Below, in pieces: positions 38,205 through 46,450 of a stretch of DNA of 64,000 nucleotides; position 1 is the stretch's first letter; every line of letters begins with the position of its first letter. The notes below the pieces were generated by a model. That model saw only the letters and a program-made list of their open reading frames with translations, did not search any database and was not told the DNA's origin. Where the stretch lies: contig MPMR01000003.1 of NCBI GenBank assembly GCA_002238605.1, forward strand, positions 1 through 64,000, in the 5' to 3' direction. The position numbers were made by a program, and so were the translations under genes. The DNA comes from BD2-11 clade cluster bacterium bin43 (GTDB taxonomy: Bacteria > Gemmatimonadota > Gemmatimonadetes > Longimicrobiales > Gaopeijiaceae).

Positions 38205-38657
38205 ATGTTGACCCAGTCCGAGCAGAGCGACGCCATCCTGCGAGAGGCGATGGAGCGAAGCGGTCAGCGCTTCACCGCCCAGCGTGCGGCCGTCTTCCGG
38301 TTTCTGCACACCACCGACACCCATCCCACCGCGGACGACGTGTACCGCTGCGTGCGCGCCAACCTCCCGGGCATCTCCCTGGGCACCGTCTACAAGAGTC
38401 TGGAGACGCTCGTGGGATGCGGGCTGGCGCGCAAGCTCACCGGCGGCAACGGCTCGGCAAGGTACGATGGGCGCATGGATCCGCACTATCACGCGCGCTG
38501 TCTCGAGTGTGGCCGGTTGAGGGACGTGCCCGGCCCTGGCAAGCCCGAGTCGTTCGTGGACATCCCGGTCACGATGGACGGCTTTGCCGTGACCGAGTTG
38601 CGGTTGGAAGTGGTGGGGTACTGCGAGGGCTGTCGCCCCGACCAGCGCCTCGCCTAG
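38205..38657 (+). CDS. Fur-family regulator, PerR-like
   Basis: The 150-residue metal-dependent repressor begins at ATG 38205. The winged-helix half contains RFTAQRAAVFRFLHTTDTHP and GISLGTVYKSLETLV. The dimerisation half has the regulatory metal ligands YDGRMDPHYHARC (Asp, His, His) and structural zinc pairs CLEC and CEGC. The residue after CGRLR is Asp, as in peroxide sensor PerR (Asp104), where Fur has Glu, so peroxide sensing is favoured. No catalase or other oxidative-stress gene is adjacent. Its stop overlaps a convergent small gene by four bases. Confidence 0.88.
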   Translation: MLTQSEQSDAILREAMERSGQRFTAQRAAVFRFLHTTDTHPTADDVYRCVRANLPGISLGTVYKSLETLVGCGLARKLTGGNGSARYDGRMDPHYHARCLECGRLRDVPGPGKPESFVDIPVTMDGFAVTELRLEVVGYCEGCRPDQRLA

Positions 38658-38911
38658 CCGAACGCCCGCGAGGAAGCCCGGCCCCGGGCGGAACGCAGGC
38701 GTCGGCGCAGTTCCACGTCCGAGGTGGTCGCGAGCGTCCGCTGCGCCGTTCTGAGCGAATTCCAGCGCACGTCGGCCAGCTCGATCGGCTCGCCGCCTTC
38801 CTCGCCCTCCAACGCGAAAACGAACGAGTAGCGGCCCTTGTAGTCGTGCCCCGGCCGCTCCCGCACGCTCGCAACCCACGTCCGTCCGCTCTCGTCCTGG
38901 AAGCTCCTCAT
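38654..38911 (-). CDS. Small conserved-looking protein, 85 residues
   Basis: This is a soluble protein of unknown function. The first half is a beta-rich segment (MRSFQDESGRTWVASVRERP, DYKGRYSFVFALEGEEGG). The second is helical and basic (ELADVRWNSLRTAQRTLATT, then SDVELRRRLRSARG). I recall similar short proteins in other Gemmatimonadota, but that is memory, not a search. Its stop overlaps the stop of the convergent PerR-like gene by four bases. Confidence 0.7.
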   Translation of the reverse strand: MRSFQDESGRTWVASVRERPGHDYKGRYSFVFALEGEEGGEPIELADVRWNSLRTAQRTLATTSDVELRRRLRSARGRASSRAFG

Positions 38912-38951
38912 CTCGGTGCGCCCTCCGTCATCTCCAGCCGCTCTCCGCCTT

Positions 38952-39797
38952 CTACCCGCCTCCGAGTCCGCGGCCCGGCCGTCTCAGCAACTCCGGGAAC
39001 TCGTACACGATAACCCCTTCGTCGGTTACATCCGAACTCACGCGCTGGCTGTCCTCGAGCTCCATCCCGTCGAGGAGTTTCTTGGCGGCGTCCGGCGAAA
39101 GATCCATGTACGCCGCGACCTCGCTCGCGGTCAGGCGCCCCCCGTGCTGACTGGCCAGGCGGAGGATGCCGCGCTGGAGCTGACGGGGGGATCCCTTGCG
39201 CCAGCGCAATCTCCTGATCCCCGACCAGATCAGCGCCGCCCCCCCGGCGACTGCGGAAGCTCCGCCGGCGAGCATCAGCAGCGGCATGAAGGCGGGCCCC
39301 ACGCCGAGAACCATGGCTCCCGCGGACAGCCAGCCAGCGCCCATGAAGCCCAGCAGGGCGCCGCCCCCGATCCGGATCCACCCCTGGACGGAGCGATCTT
39401 CGGAGGGCACGAACATTGCGGGAGCCGATGGATCCCCATAGTGGGCGAGGGCCTGGTCACCGGATTGGATCTCCCGAGCTGCATCGGGACTCGCGATCGC
39501 GCGGTAGGAAGCATGTCGCCAGTTCAGGCCACAGCGCGGACAGAGCCGGTGCTGGAACCGCATCAGCCAGTAGATCAGCGCCCCCACGCCGGAGGTGACC
39601 AGGCCGAGGACCACCAGCAGGGCGATGTGCTGGGGCTTCGAGAAGTAGTGGTCCCCGTATCCCTGGTGCCGGCATCGTGGGCAGGTCTTCAACCAGGTCA
39701 AGGGGCGGCCGGGATTCTCCGCTCCGCACGTCGTGCAACTGCGCGCCGGGCCCTCAAGAGCGGCGCCGCAGGTGGTGCAACGGAGGGGTTTTGCCAT
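38952..39797 (-). CDS. Zinc-ribbon membrane protein of unknown function
   Basis: The 281-residue protein starts MAKPLRCTTCGAALEGPARS at 39797. Three Cys-pair ribbons are visible (RCTTCG/SCTTCG, CPRCRH and CPRCG) around a hydrophobic helix (HIALLVVLGLVTSGVGALIY). Two more membrane segments follow (about 160-205). The C-terminal 75 residues form a winged-helix-like domain (GILRLASQHGGRLTASEVAA, AAKKLLDGMELED). The open frame continues far upstream, but those residues are not protein-like. It may couple a membrane or metal signal to a DNA- or protein-binding domain. Confidence 0.72.
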   Translation of the reverse strand: MAKPLRCTTCGAALEGPARSCTTCGAENPGRPLTWLKTCPRCRHQGYGDHYFSKPQHIALLVVLGLVTSGVGALIYWLMRFQHRLCPRCGLNWRHASYRAIASPDAAREIQSGDQALAHYGDPSAPAMFVPSEDRSVQGWIRIGGGALLGFMGAGWLSAGAMVLGVGPAFMPLLMLAGGASAVAGGAALIWSGIRRLRWRKGSPRQLQRGILRLASQHGGRLTASEVAAYMDLSPDAAKKLLDGMELEDSQRVSSDVTDEGVIVYEFPELLRRPGRGLGGG

Positions 39798-40068
39798 GCG
39801 TCCTCGGACTGGTGAATCCGGAAGTACCGTACGACGATGCCGCGGGAACGGATTCGCGCAGCACGACCGGAACCGGCGCACCAACGGCATCGAACCGAGG
39901 GAGCAGATCGCCCGCACGGCGCAAAAAGCTCGACAGGGACGGCTGCGCTCTCGAATATAACACGCTTCCAGAGAGCGCCGAACAACGCCCGAGCACGTCG
40001 ATTCACACGGTCGATTCGCACCGTCGGTCCACCCGGGCGGGCCTCCCCTCCCGCGCAAGGCACATGCC

Positions 40069-41466
40069 ATGTTCCTGGATTTCGCCCTGATCTCCGGCCT
40101 GCTGGTGGTCGCGCACCTGCTGCGCTCCCGGATCCGGCTCTTCCAGGCGATCCTCCTGCCCACGCCGATCCTCGCGGGGCTGATCGGGCTGGCGGCGGGT
40201 CCCGAGGGACTGGACCTCATCCCCTTCGCGCGCGACGAGGGCGGGACGCCGGTGATGCGGCGCTACCCGGGCGAGCTCGTGATCCTCCTGTTCGCCACCC
40301 TGTTCATGGGCTCGCGGGCGGACGGACCGGGCCTCGCGAAGATGATCCGCAGCGCGGGAGACACCTTCTTCTACAACCTGTCGGCCTGGATCGGACAGTT
40401 CGGCCTCGCGCTCCTGTTCGCCGGCGCCGTCCTCATTCCCCTCTTCCCGGCAGTGGGCGGACCATTCGCGCTGATGCTCCCCTCGGGCTTCGCAGGGGGG
40501 CACGGGACCGCCACCGCCGTCGGATCCATTCTGGCCGACCAGGGGCACGAGAACGCCATGGGCATCGGGTACACCTTTGCCACCATCGGGCTGCTGGCGG
40601 CCGTGCTGGGGGGCGTCGCGGCGATCAACCTCGCCACGCGGGCGGGCTGGACGCGTCTCGTCGCCACCCCGCGCGAGCTTCCCGCCGACCTGCGGCGCGG
40701 GCTGATCGATCCGGCCGGCGCCAGGTACTTCGCCAGGGAGACGGTCAGCCCCCTGGCCCTCGAAACCCTCTCCTGGCATCTGGGGCTCGTGCTTCTCGCG
40801 TACGGGGCCGCGCACGCCGTCAGCGGGGCGCTCCAGTCGGCGGGAGACCACTTCACAGCCCTCCCCATGTTCGCGCTGGCGGTGATCTGCGGCGCCGTGC
40901 TCCAGAAGCTGCTGGACGCCATGGGCGTCGGCCGGCACGTGGACCGGCAGACCATGGGACGCCTCGGATCTTCGATCTCGGACTTTCTCGTCGCGTTCGG
41001 CGTGGCGTCGATCCCCCTCACCATCGTGGCCGACTACGCCGCGCCCATCCTGGTGATGTCGGCGTTCGGCTTCGGCCACGCCGCCCTAATCACGTGGTGG
41101 ATCGCCCGCCGGACCTTCCGCAACTACTGGTTCGAGCGCGGGATCTTCACCTTCGGATACGCCACCGGAGTGGTGGCCATGGGAATCGCTCTGTTGCGCG
41201 TGGTGGACCCCGAAATGAAGTCGAAGACGCTGGACGATTACGGGCTGGCATACCTTCCGATCGCGCTGGTGGAAATCGTCGTGCTTTCGACCCTGCCGCT
41301 GTGGGTTGCCGGAGGAGCGGTCTGGCAACCGGGATTGCTGCTGACCGGCGTGGCCGCCGGACTTCTGGTGGTTTCGTGGAAGACGATCGGGTTCTTTCCT
41401 TCCGACCCGGCGGCCCGGCGGGCGGGAGAGTCCCGTCGCCGTTCAGCTCCAGATTGTTGCGGATGA
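40069..41466 (+). CDS. Sodium/glutamate symporter (GltS)-family permease
   Basis: This is a 465-residue membrane protein of the GltS family with about 11 hydrophobic segments. Key blocks are LLPTPILAGLIGL near the N-terminus, the re-entrant-loop type MLPSGFAGGHGTATAVGSIL and the second-half partner GASIPLTIVADYAAP (here FGVASIPLTIVADYAAPI). It probably imports glutamate or a related dicarboxylate with sodium. The last 20 or so residues (ARRAGESRRRSAPDCCG) are unlike the family and run antisense into a truncated oxidoreductase remnant, so the original stop was probably lost in a deletion. Confidence 0.85.
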   Translation: MFLDFALISGLLVVAHLLRSRIRLFQAILLPTPILAGLIGLAAGPEGLDLIPFARDEGGTPVMRRYPGELVILLFATLFMGSRADGPGLAKMIRSAGDTFFYNLSAWIGQFGLALLFAGAVLIPLFPAVGGPFALMLPSGFAGGHGTATAVGSILADQGHENAMGIGYTFATIGLLAAVLGGVAAINLATRAGWTRLVATPRELPADLRRGLIDPAGARYFARETVSPLALETLSWHLGLVLLAYGAAHAVSGALQSAGDHFTALPMFALAVICGAVLQKLLDAMGVGRHVDRQTMGRLGSSISDFLVAFGVASIPLTIVADYAAPILVMSAFGFGHAALITWWIARRTFRNYWFERGIFTFGYATGVVAMGIALLRVVDPEMKSKTLDDYGLAYLPIALVEIVVLSTLPLWVAGGAVWQPGLLLTGVAAGLLVVSWKTIGFFPSDPAARRAGESRRRSAPDCCG

Positions 41467-41629
41467 CCCCGCAGGCGATTCCCGAGGCCCCGGCGCCGAC
41501 CCCGGTCTTGTCGATGACGACGATATCGCGCCCGTCCCCGCGACGGGCCGCCCGGAGTTCCCGGGCCAGGTGCCACGCGGTGGAAAGGCCGTGGATGCCC
41601 GCGCCGACGATGACGTATTTCGCGGTCAT
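41453..41629 (-). pseudogene. N-terminal remnant of a DAO-type FAD-dependent oxidoreductase
   Basis: From an ATG at 41629, 59 residues form a convincing FAD-binding start: MTAKYVIVGAGIHGLSTAWH with the GxGxxG dinucleotide fold, DIVVIDKTGVGAGASGIACG and VIRNN. Relatives of sarcosine oxidase beta/glycine oxidase continue for another 350 or so residues. Here the frame changes to low-complexity Arg/Pro antisense to the symporter. The substrate domain is missing, so the gene is a decayed fragment. The break lies close to 41453. Confidence 0.75.
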
Positions 41630-41739
41630 GGACCTCGAACCCCTCTACGGCTGCCGTGAAGGCCCGCGCAGCGACAGGAGAAGTCGCGAGGCACCCCGGG
41701 CGCCGGCCCGCCGCACCGGGCGAAGCGGCACCGGAGTGT

Positions 41740-43236
41740 CTAGCGAACCAGCAGAATCCGGTTGTTCGCGGGATAGAGCCACTCCACCCCGCGCTCCGTC
41801 ACCACGGCGTCGTCCTCGAGGGGGATGCGCACCTTGGCGTTGTCCCACTCCGGGTTGGCCGTGTAGGCGAACAGTTCTACGGAGATGAGCGTGCCGGGAC
41901 GCAGCTCGTAGGTCTGCCGGGTCGGGTTGAAGAAGGCCAGCGAGGGGCCGATGCCGTGCCCCCAGTTCCCCACCGAGTGCGGACCGATGACGACATCCGT
42001 GACCGCCGGATCGTCGGTGGGCTGGTTGAACTCGATGCGGTTGAAGCCGGCAGCCTCGATGGCGGCCCAGGTGGCGTCCAGCGCCTCCCGGGCGGTGGCG
42101 GCGGGCTTGATCGCGGCCTTCATGACGTCGCGCACCTCGACGCCGCGGTCGAACGCGCGCTGGAGCCCGGGCGGGGCTTCGGTCTCGCCCTCGCGCAGCA
42201 CATAGGCGATGCGCTTCATGTCGGTGTAGAAATCGAGGTAGCCCACGCCCCAGTCGATCATCAGCAGGTCTCCCCGCTGGATGATGCGCGCCGACGAGGT
42301 GGCCTCGATGCCCTCGGGGCCGGTGATGTAGATGGAGGGCATGTCGAAGGACGACTCGAGCCCGCGCTCGAGCAGCCGGTCCCAGATCCACCAGGCCACG
42401 TCTTCGAGCGCGGTCACGCCCGGCTCGATGACCTCGTTGGAGAAGGCCCGCTCGGCGATCTCGCGGCTGATCTCGCCGGCTTCGGCGAAGGCTGCGATCT
42501 CCATGGCGGTGCGGGTGGCGCGGAAGTCCGACACGAAGCGCTCGGCCGAGACCAGACGCTCGCCATACGTCGGCCCCAGCGTCTCCTGCAGATGCAGATA
42601 CGAGGTATGCGAGAGGCCGTCCGCGCCGCCGATGGAGGCGGCCATGTTGACGCCGATGCGGTCCGGACTGCGTTCGGCCACGTAGTCGGCAAGCGAGGCC
42701 GCGGAACCGAAGTGGTCGTAGACGCCGCACTGCTCGAGCATGTATCCGCCCACGCCCAGCGCCGCGCGCTCGACGCGCCCGCCATCGCCCGGGCTGGTGA
42801 AGACGTAGTACGCCCAGTCACCCACGTAGCCCCGGCCCAGAGCCTCCCACAGCGGATCCAGCAGCCCCTCCCGCATCACCACGATCCACATGTCGAGGTC
42901 GTTGTCCTGCATCGCCCCGGGGAGGACCAGGTCGAACTTCTCGGCACGGATCTGGCACATGCGCTCCCAGCGGCGGCGCGCTTCCTGTCCGTCGGCGGGA
43001 GAGGCGGCGGAGAGACCGGCTACCAGCAGGACGGCGGCCGGGATCAGGCCGCGGACCGAGGGCGGCGCGGGGGACCGGCGACGGGCCGGCAGGTCCGCGG
43101 CGGATGGCGCGGTCGAGCGCGGGCGCGCCGCAACCCTCGCGCTCTGCCCGGCTGTCGCGGAGTGGTGCCCCCGCGGCGCTGGACGCGGTGAGTGTAGAGA
43201 CGGACGGGCCGATTGGGTATCTTCGGTCACGCGCAT
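41740..43236 (-). CDS. Secreted M24-family metallopeptidase (Xaa-Pro aminopeptidase-like)
   Basis: This is a 498-residue paralogue of the peptidase at 33287. A hydrophobic segment with a likely cleavage site (IPAAVLLVAGLSAASPADGQ) sits at about residues 65-85, so the 60 preceding basic residues suggest that the true start is downstream of 43236, though no clear start codon is seen there. Metal ligands are conserved: Asp in LMIDWGV, Asp in FYTDMKRIAY, His in GNWGHGIGP, Glu in ISVELFAYT and Glu in RIPLEDDAVV. It probably trims proline-containing peptides outside the cytoplasm. Confidence 0.88.
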   Translation of the reverse strand: MRVTEDTQSARPSLHSPRPAPRGHHSATAGQSARVAARPRSTAPSAADLPARRRSPAPPSVRGLIPAAVLLVAGLSAASPADGQEARRRWERMCQIRAEKFDLVLPGAMQDNDLDMWIVVMREGLLDPLWEALGRGYVGDWAYYVFTSPGDGGRVERAALGVGGYMLEQCGVYDHFGSAASLADYVAERSPDRIGVNMAASIGGADGLSHTSYLHLQETLGPTYGERLVSAERFVSDFRATRTAMEIAAFAEAGEISREIAERAFSNEVIEPGVTALEDVAWWIWDRLLERGLESSFDMPSIYITGPEGIEATSSARIIQRGDLLMIDWGVGYLDFYTDMKRIAYVLREGETEAPPGLQRAFDRGVEVRDVMKAAIKPAATAREALDATWAAIEAAGFNRIEFNQPTDDPAVTDVVIGPHSVGNWGHGIGPSLAFFNPTRQTYELRPGTLISVELFAYTANPEWDNAKVRIPLEDDAVVTERGVEWLYPANNRILLVR

Positions 43237-43253
43237 GGCAACGTTCCTGAAAG

Positions 43254-44057
43254 GTGCGAAGTCTCAAGTACATGTATCGGATGCACACACGCGGGGAATC
43301 TCGGCGATCGCCCGCCGTCTGGCAAAGGCGGCGGCGGCCACTCCTCCAGACACTCGTCCTCGTGGGCATCCTGGTCCCCGCGATTCTTCCCGCGCACCTT
43401 CGCGCGCAGCAGATTCCCTCGGCCTACCGCTTCATCGAGACCGCGCAGGAGGCGGGCGCGTCGATGTTCACGGTGGAACCGCGGGCGGGAATCTTCGGGT
43501 TCGGGCCCAAGGGCGGCCGGATCATGGGCTCGTATTATCAGATACGCGTCGGCGGACCGTTCTCCCTCCAGGGCAACGTCGGGTATCTGCCCACGACCCG
43601 GGACGTCATCGATCCGCGCCGGGACGAGGGGGACCGCAAGATCGGCGAAGCGGACCTAACCATGGGGACGGCCGACGTGCGCCTCCAGTTCACGCTCACG
43701 GGCCCGCGGACCTGGTACCGGCTGGCGCCCCACCTGTTCGCGGGCGGTGGCATCGCCATGGACTTCGCGCCGGACCAGGATATCGACATGGTGCTCGAGG
43801 AGGATGACCGCTTCTCGTTCGGCCCCTCCTTCCTGGGAAGCTTCGGGGCCGGGATCAAGCTGTTTCCCGTCGACCGCATCTCGGTACGGGCGGAGGGCAT
43901 CGTGACCTACTGGAAGGTCAACACGCCGCGCGGCTTCCTGCGCACCGACCGCGCGCTCCTGCCGCCGCCCGAGGGCTCCGACCAGCCTGCCATCCCCGAG
44001 GACGGTTTCTGGGCGGTCGGAAGGGGACTGTCCCTCGGGATCGCCTGGCGGTTCTAG
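43254..44057 (+). CDS. Predicted outer-membrane beta-barrel protein
   Basis: The 267-residue protein has a long basic N-region, a hydrophobic core and a cleavage site near HLRAQ. Alternating hydrophobic strands follow (YYQIRVGGPFSLQGNVGYLP, APHLFAGGGIAMDFAP, SFLGSFGAGIKLFPV) and a C-terminal aromatic, LSLGIAWRF, the usual barrel-insertion signal. I start it at the GTG 43254; an ATG at 43272 (MYRMHT) is equally plausible. It is ten bases upstream of moeA, an unexpected operon partner. Function unknown. Confidence 0.8.
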   Translation: MRSLKYMYRMHTRGESRRSPAVWQRRRRPLLQTLVLVGILVPAILPAHLRAQQIPSAYRFIETAQEAGASMFTVEPRAGIFGFGPKGGRIMGSYYQIRVGGPFSLQGNVGYLPTTRDVIDPRRDEGDRKIGEADLTMGTADVRLQFTLTGPRTWYRLAPHLFAGGGIAMDFAPDQDIDMVLEEDDRFSFGPSFLGSFGAGIKLFPVDRISVRAEGIVTYWKVNTPRGFLRTDRALLPPPEGSDQPAIPEDGFWAVGRGLSLGIAWRF

Positions 44058-44067
44058 GAGACGGCTG

Positions 44068-45420
44068 ATGGGTGACGGGCCGGAAGCCCGGAGGGATCGG
44101 ACGCCGACGACGCGATTCGAGTCCCGCTCCGCCGACTGGCTCTCCTGTACCGACGCGCTGGCGCGGGTCATGGGGCATGCCCGGGCGCTTCCGGCGCTCC
44201 TGCTGCCGGTCGAGGCCGCGAGGGGCATGGCGCTGGCGCGACCGGTCGAGAGCCCGGTCACCCTGCCCCCATGGGACAACTCGGCGATGGACGGCTACGC
44301 GGTGCGGGGCGACTCCATCGCCGGAGCCTCACCCGAAGCCCCCCGCACCCTGCGCGTGACCGGCGCCCTGCGCGCGGGCGAGGTCGGCGGGGTGGCGGTG
44401 GGAGCGGGCGAGGCCGTGCGCATCATGACCGGCACCCCTGTCCCGGAGGGGGCCGACTGCGTGATCCGGGTCGAGGACACCGACGCCGAGCGCGAACCGG
44501 GACGTGTGGCGGTGTTCTCCGAGCGGGACCGGGGCCGCAACGTGCGCCCGGCCGGACAGGACATGCGGGCGGGCGAGACCGTCGTCCCCCGCGGGACCAC
44601 GCTGGGGGCGGGCCAGGTCGGCGTGCTGGCCGCGTGCGGGCTCACCTCGGCGGAGGTGCACCGGCGGCCGGTGGCGGCGGTGCTCGCGAGCGGCGACGAG
44701 ATCGCCCCGGCGGAGCGGTTCGCCGAGGTCGCGGCCGGGCGCGCCATCCCCGACACCAACGGTCCCATGCTGGCCGCCGCGGTGGAGGAGGCGGGGGGGA
44801 ATGCGGTGCGGCCGGGGATCGCGCGCGACACCGAGGAGAGCGTGCGCGAGCACCTGCTGCGGGGCGCCGCGCAGGCCGACCTGCTGATCACCATCGGGGG
44901 CGCGTCCATGGGCGAGGGCGACCTCTTCAAACGGGTGCTCGACGAGCTCGGTTACATGCCCGACTTCTGGCGCGCGCGCATCCGCCCCGGCAGCCCGTTC
45001 GGCTTCGGACACCTGCCCGTCGAGGGGCGAAAGCCCGTGCCCGTGTTCGGGCTCCCCGGGAATCCGGCGTCGGCCTTCGTCACCTTCCATCTCTTCGCGC
45101 GGCCCTTCATCAGCGCGCTGGCGGGACATCGGCATCCCTTCCCTCCGGTCGTGCGGGCCCGAGCCGGCGTGGCCATGGGTGGCCCCAGGGGGCTGGCGGT
45201 CTACCCGCGGGTACGCCTGCGGCGCGCCGCCGGCGGCGGATGGATCACGGTGCTCGCGGGGCATCAGAGTTCGGCGCTGGTGGCGCCCACGGGCCGCGCC
45301 GACGGGCTGGCGGTGATCCCCGACGGTGTCGCGGGCATCGCCGAGGGAGAGGAGGTCGACGTGCTGTTGTTCGGCAGTCCGGGCCGGCTTCGCGGCGAGG
45401 CCGGTCCCGGCGCGGAGTGA
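44068..45420 (+). CDS. moeA: Molybdopterin molybdenumtransferase MoeA
   Basis: MoeA inserts molybdate into adenylated molybdopterin. The 450 residues contain PPWDNSAMDGYAVRGDS, VRIMTGTPVPEGADCVIRVE, the MoCF domain ITIGGASMGEGDLFKRVLDE and PVFGLPGNPASAFVTFHLF. The usual TSGGVSVG is ITIGGASMG, a conservative change. moaC lies 30 kb upstream in a different operon. A drug/metabolite transporter gene follows after 28 bases. Confidence 0.94.
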   Translation: MGDGPEARRDRTPTTRFESRSADWLSCTDALARVMGHARALPALLLPVEAARGMALARPVESPVTLPPWDNSAMDGYAVRGDSIAGASPEAPRTLRVTGALRAGEVGGVAVGAGEAVRIMTGTPVPEGADCVIRVEDTDAEREPGRVAVFSERDRGRNVRPAGQDMRAGETVVPRGTTLGAGQVGVLAACGLTSAEVHRRPVAAVLASGDEIAPAERFAEVAAGRAIPDTNGPMLAAAVEEAGGNAVRPGIARDTEESVREHLLRGAAQADLLITIGGASMGEGDLFKRVLDELGYMPDFWRARIRPGSPFGFGHLPVEGRKPVPVFGLPGNPASAFVTFHLFARPFISALAGHRHPFPPVVRARAGVAMGGPRGLAVYPRVRLRRAAGGGWITVLAGHQSSALVAPTGRADGLAVIPDGVAGIAEGEEVDVLLFGSPGRLRGEAGPGAE

Positions 45421-45448
45421 TGCGGCCGGACACCGCTTCCGCCAGCCC

Positions 45449-46450
45449 GTGAGAGGCTTCCGCGCGCGCGCTCCCCGGCTGGCCCGCACCCCCACCGGCG
45501 AGTTGGACCTCCTGGCCCTGGTGGTCATCTGGGGCGTCAACTTCACGGTCGTGAAGGTGGTGTTGCAGGAGGTCGAGCCGCTGGCCTTCAACGCCCTGCG
45601 CTTCCCCTTCGCCGCGCTGACGGTGTTGATCCTCCTGCGCGCCCAGGGGCGGCCCCTCCTGCCGCGCCGGAGGGATTGGGCCCGGGTCGCGTGGCTGTCG
45701 CTGTTCGGACACCTGGCCTACCAGGTTTTCTTCATCTTCGGGCTCGCGCTCACCCTGGCCGGCAACGCCTCGCTCATGCTGGCGACGGTCCCCATGTGGA
45801 TCGCCATCCTCTCCCCCGCGCTGGGCCACGAACGCTTCAGCTGGATGATTCTGGGCGGTGTGTTCATCACGATGTCGGGACTGGTGCTCGTCATCCTGGG
45901 AGGATCCGCGGGAATGACGCTGGGCGGAGAGACCTTGCGCGGAGACCTGTTGATGCTGGCCGCCGCGGTCGTCTGGGCGCTGTACACCGTGCTGGGGCGC
46001 CGGGCGGTGCGGCGCAACGGGGCGCTCGAGATGACCGCCTGGACCCTCTGGCTGGGGACCCCCGCGCTTGTTCTGATGGGTCTTCCGGGCCTGCTTCGCA
46101 CCGACTTCGGATCCCTCTCGGCGGGAGCCTGGGGGGGCATCGTGTACGCGGGCGTGCTGGCGATCGGGATCGCATACTTCATCTGGTATCGGGGGGTGCG
46201 GAGACTCGGCAGCAGCCGTACCGCCGTCTACTCCAACCTGGTGCCCGTGGCTGCGATCCTCACGGCGTGGCTCTGGATCGGCGAGACCCCGCGCGCGTTG
46301 CAGTTGCTCGGGGCCGGCGTCATCTTGGCGGGCATCGCCGTCGTTCGCCTGGCGCCTCCGACCAGGGCAGGCGATCGGGCCCGTCGAAGAGTCCTGCGGG
46401 AACGCCGGCGAGCCGAAAAGGCGGCACGATCCAGGAGGAAACGACGATGA
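45449..46450 (+). CDS. EamA/DMT-superfamily transporter
   Basis: This is a 333-residue permease with ten hydrophobic segments in two EamA repeats (LVVIWGVNFTVVKVVLQEVE, then LMLAAAVVWALYTVLGRRAV in the second). The start is a GTG at 45449. A basic tail (RRRVLRERRRAEKAARSRRK) follows the last helix. These proteins export metabolites or drugs; substrate unknown. Its stop overlaps the next ATG (ATGA), and the tail coding sequence supplies the AGGAGG-like ribosome binding site of that gene. Confidence 0.88.
   Translation: MRGFRARAPRLARTPTGELDLLALVVIWGVNFTVVKVVLQEVEPLAFNALRFPFAALTVLILLRAQGRPLLPRRRDWARVAWLSLFGHLAYQVFFIFGLALTLAGNASLMLATVPMWIAILSPALGHERFSWMILGGVFITMSGLVLVILGGSAGMTLGGETLRGDLLMLAAAVVWALYTVLGRRAVRRNGALEMTAWTLWLGTPALVLMGLPGLLRTDFGSLSAGAWGGIVYAGVLAIGIAYFIWYRGVRRLGSSRTAVYSNLVPVAAILTAWLWIGETPRALQLLGAGVILAGIAVVRLAPPTRAGDRARRRVLRERRRAEKAARSRRKRR

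Noticed and set aside
39930-39961. TCGACA and TATAAC as a promoter for the GltS-type gene
   Set aside because: Spacing is 20 bases and the better-spaced alternative -10 matches only half the consensus.
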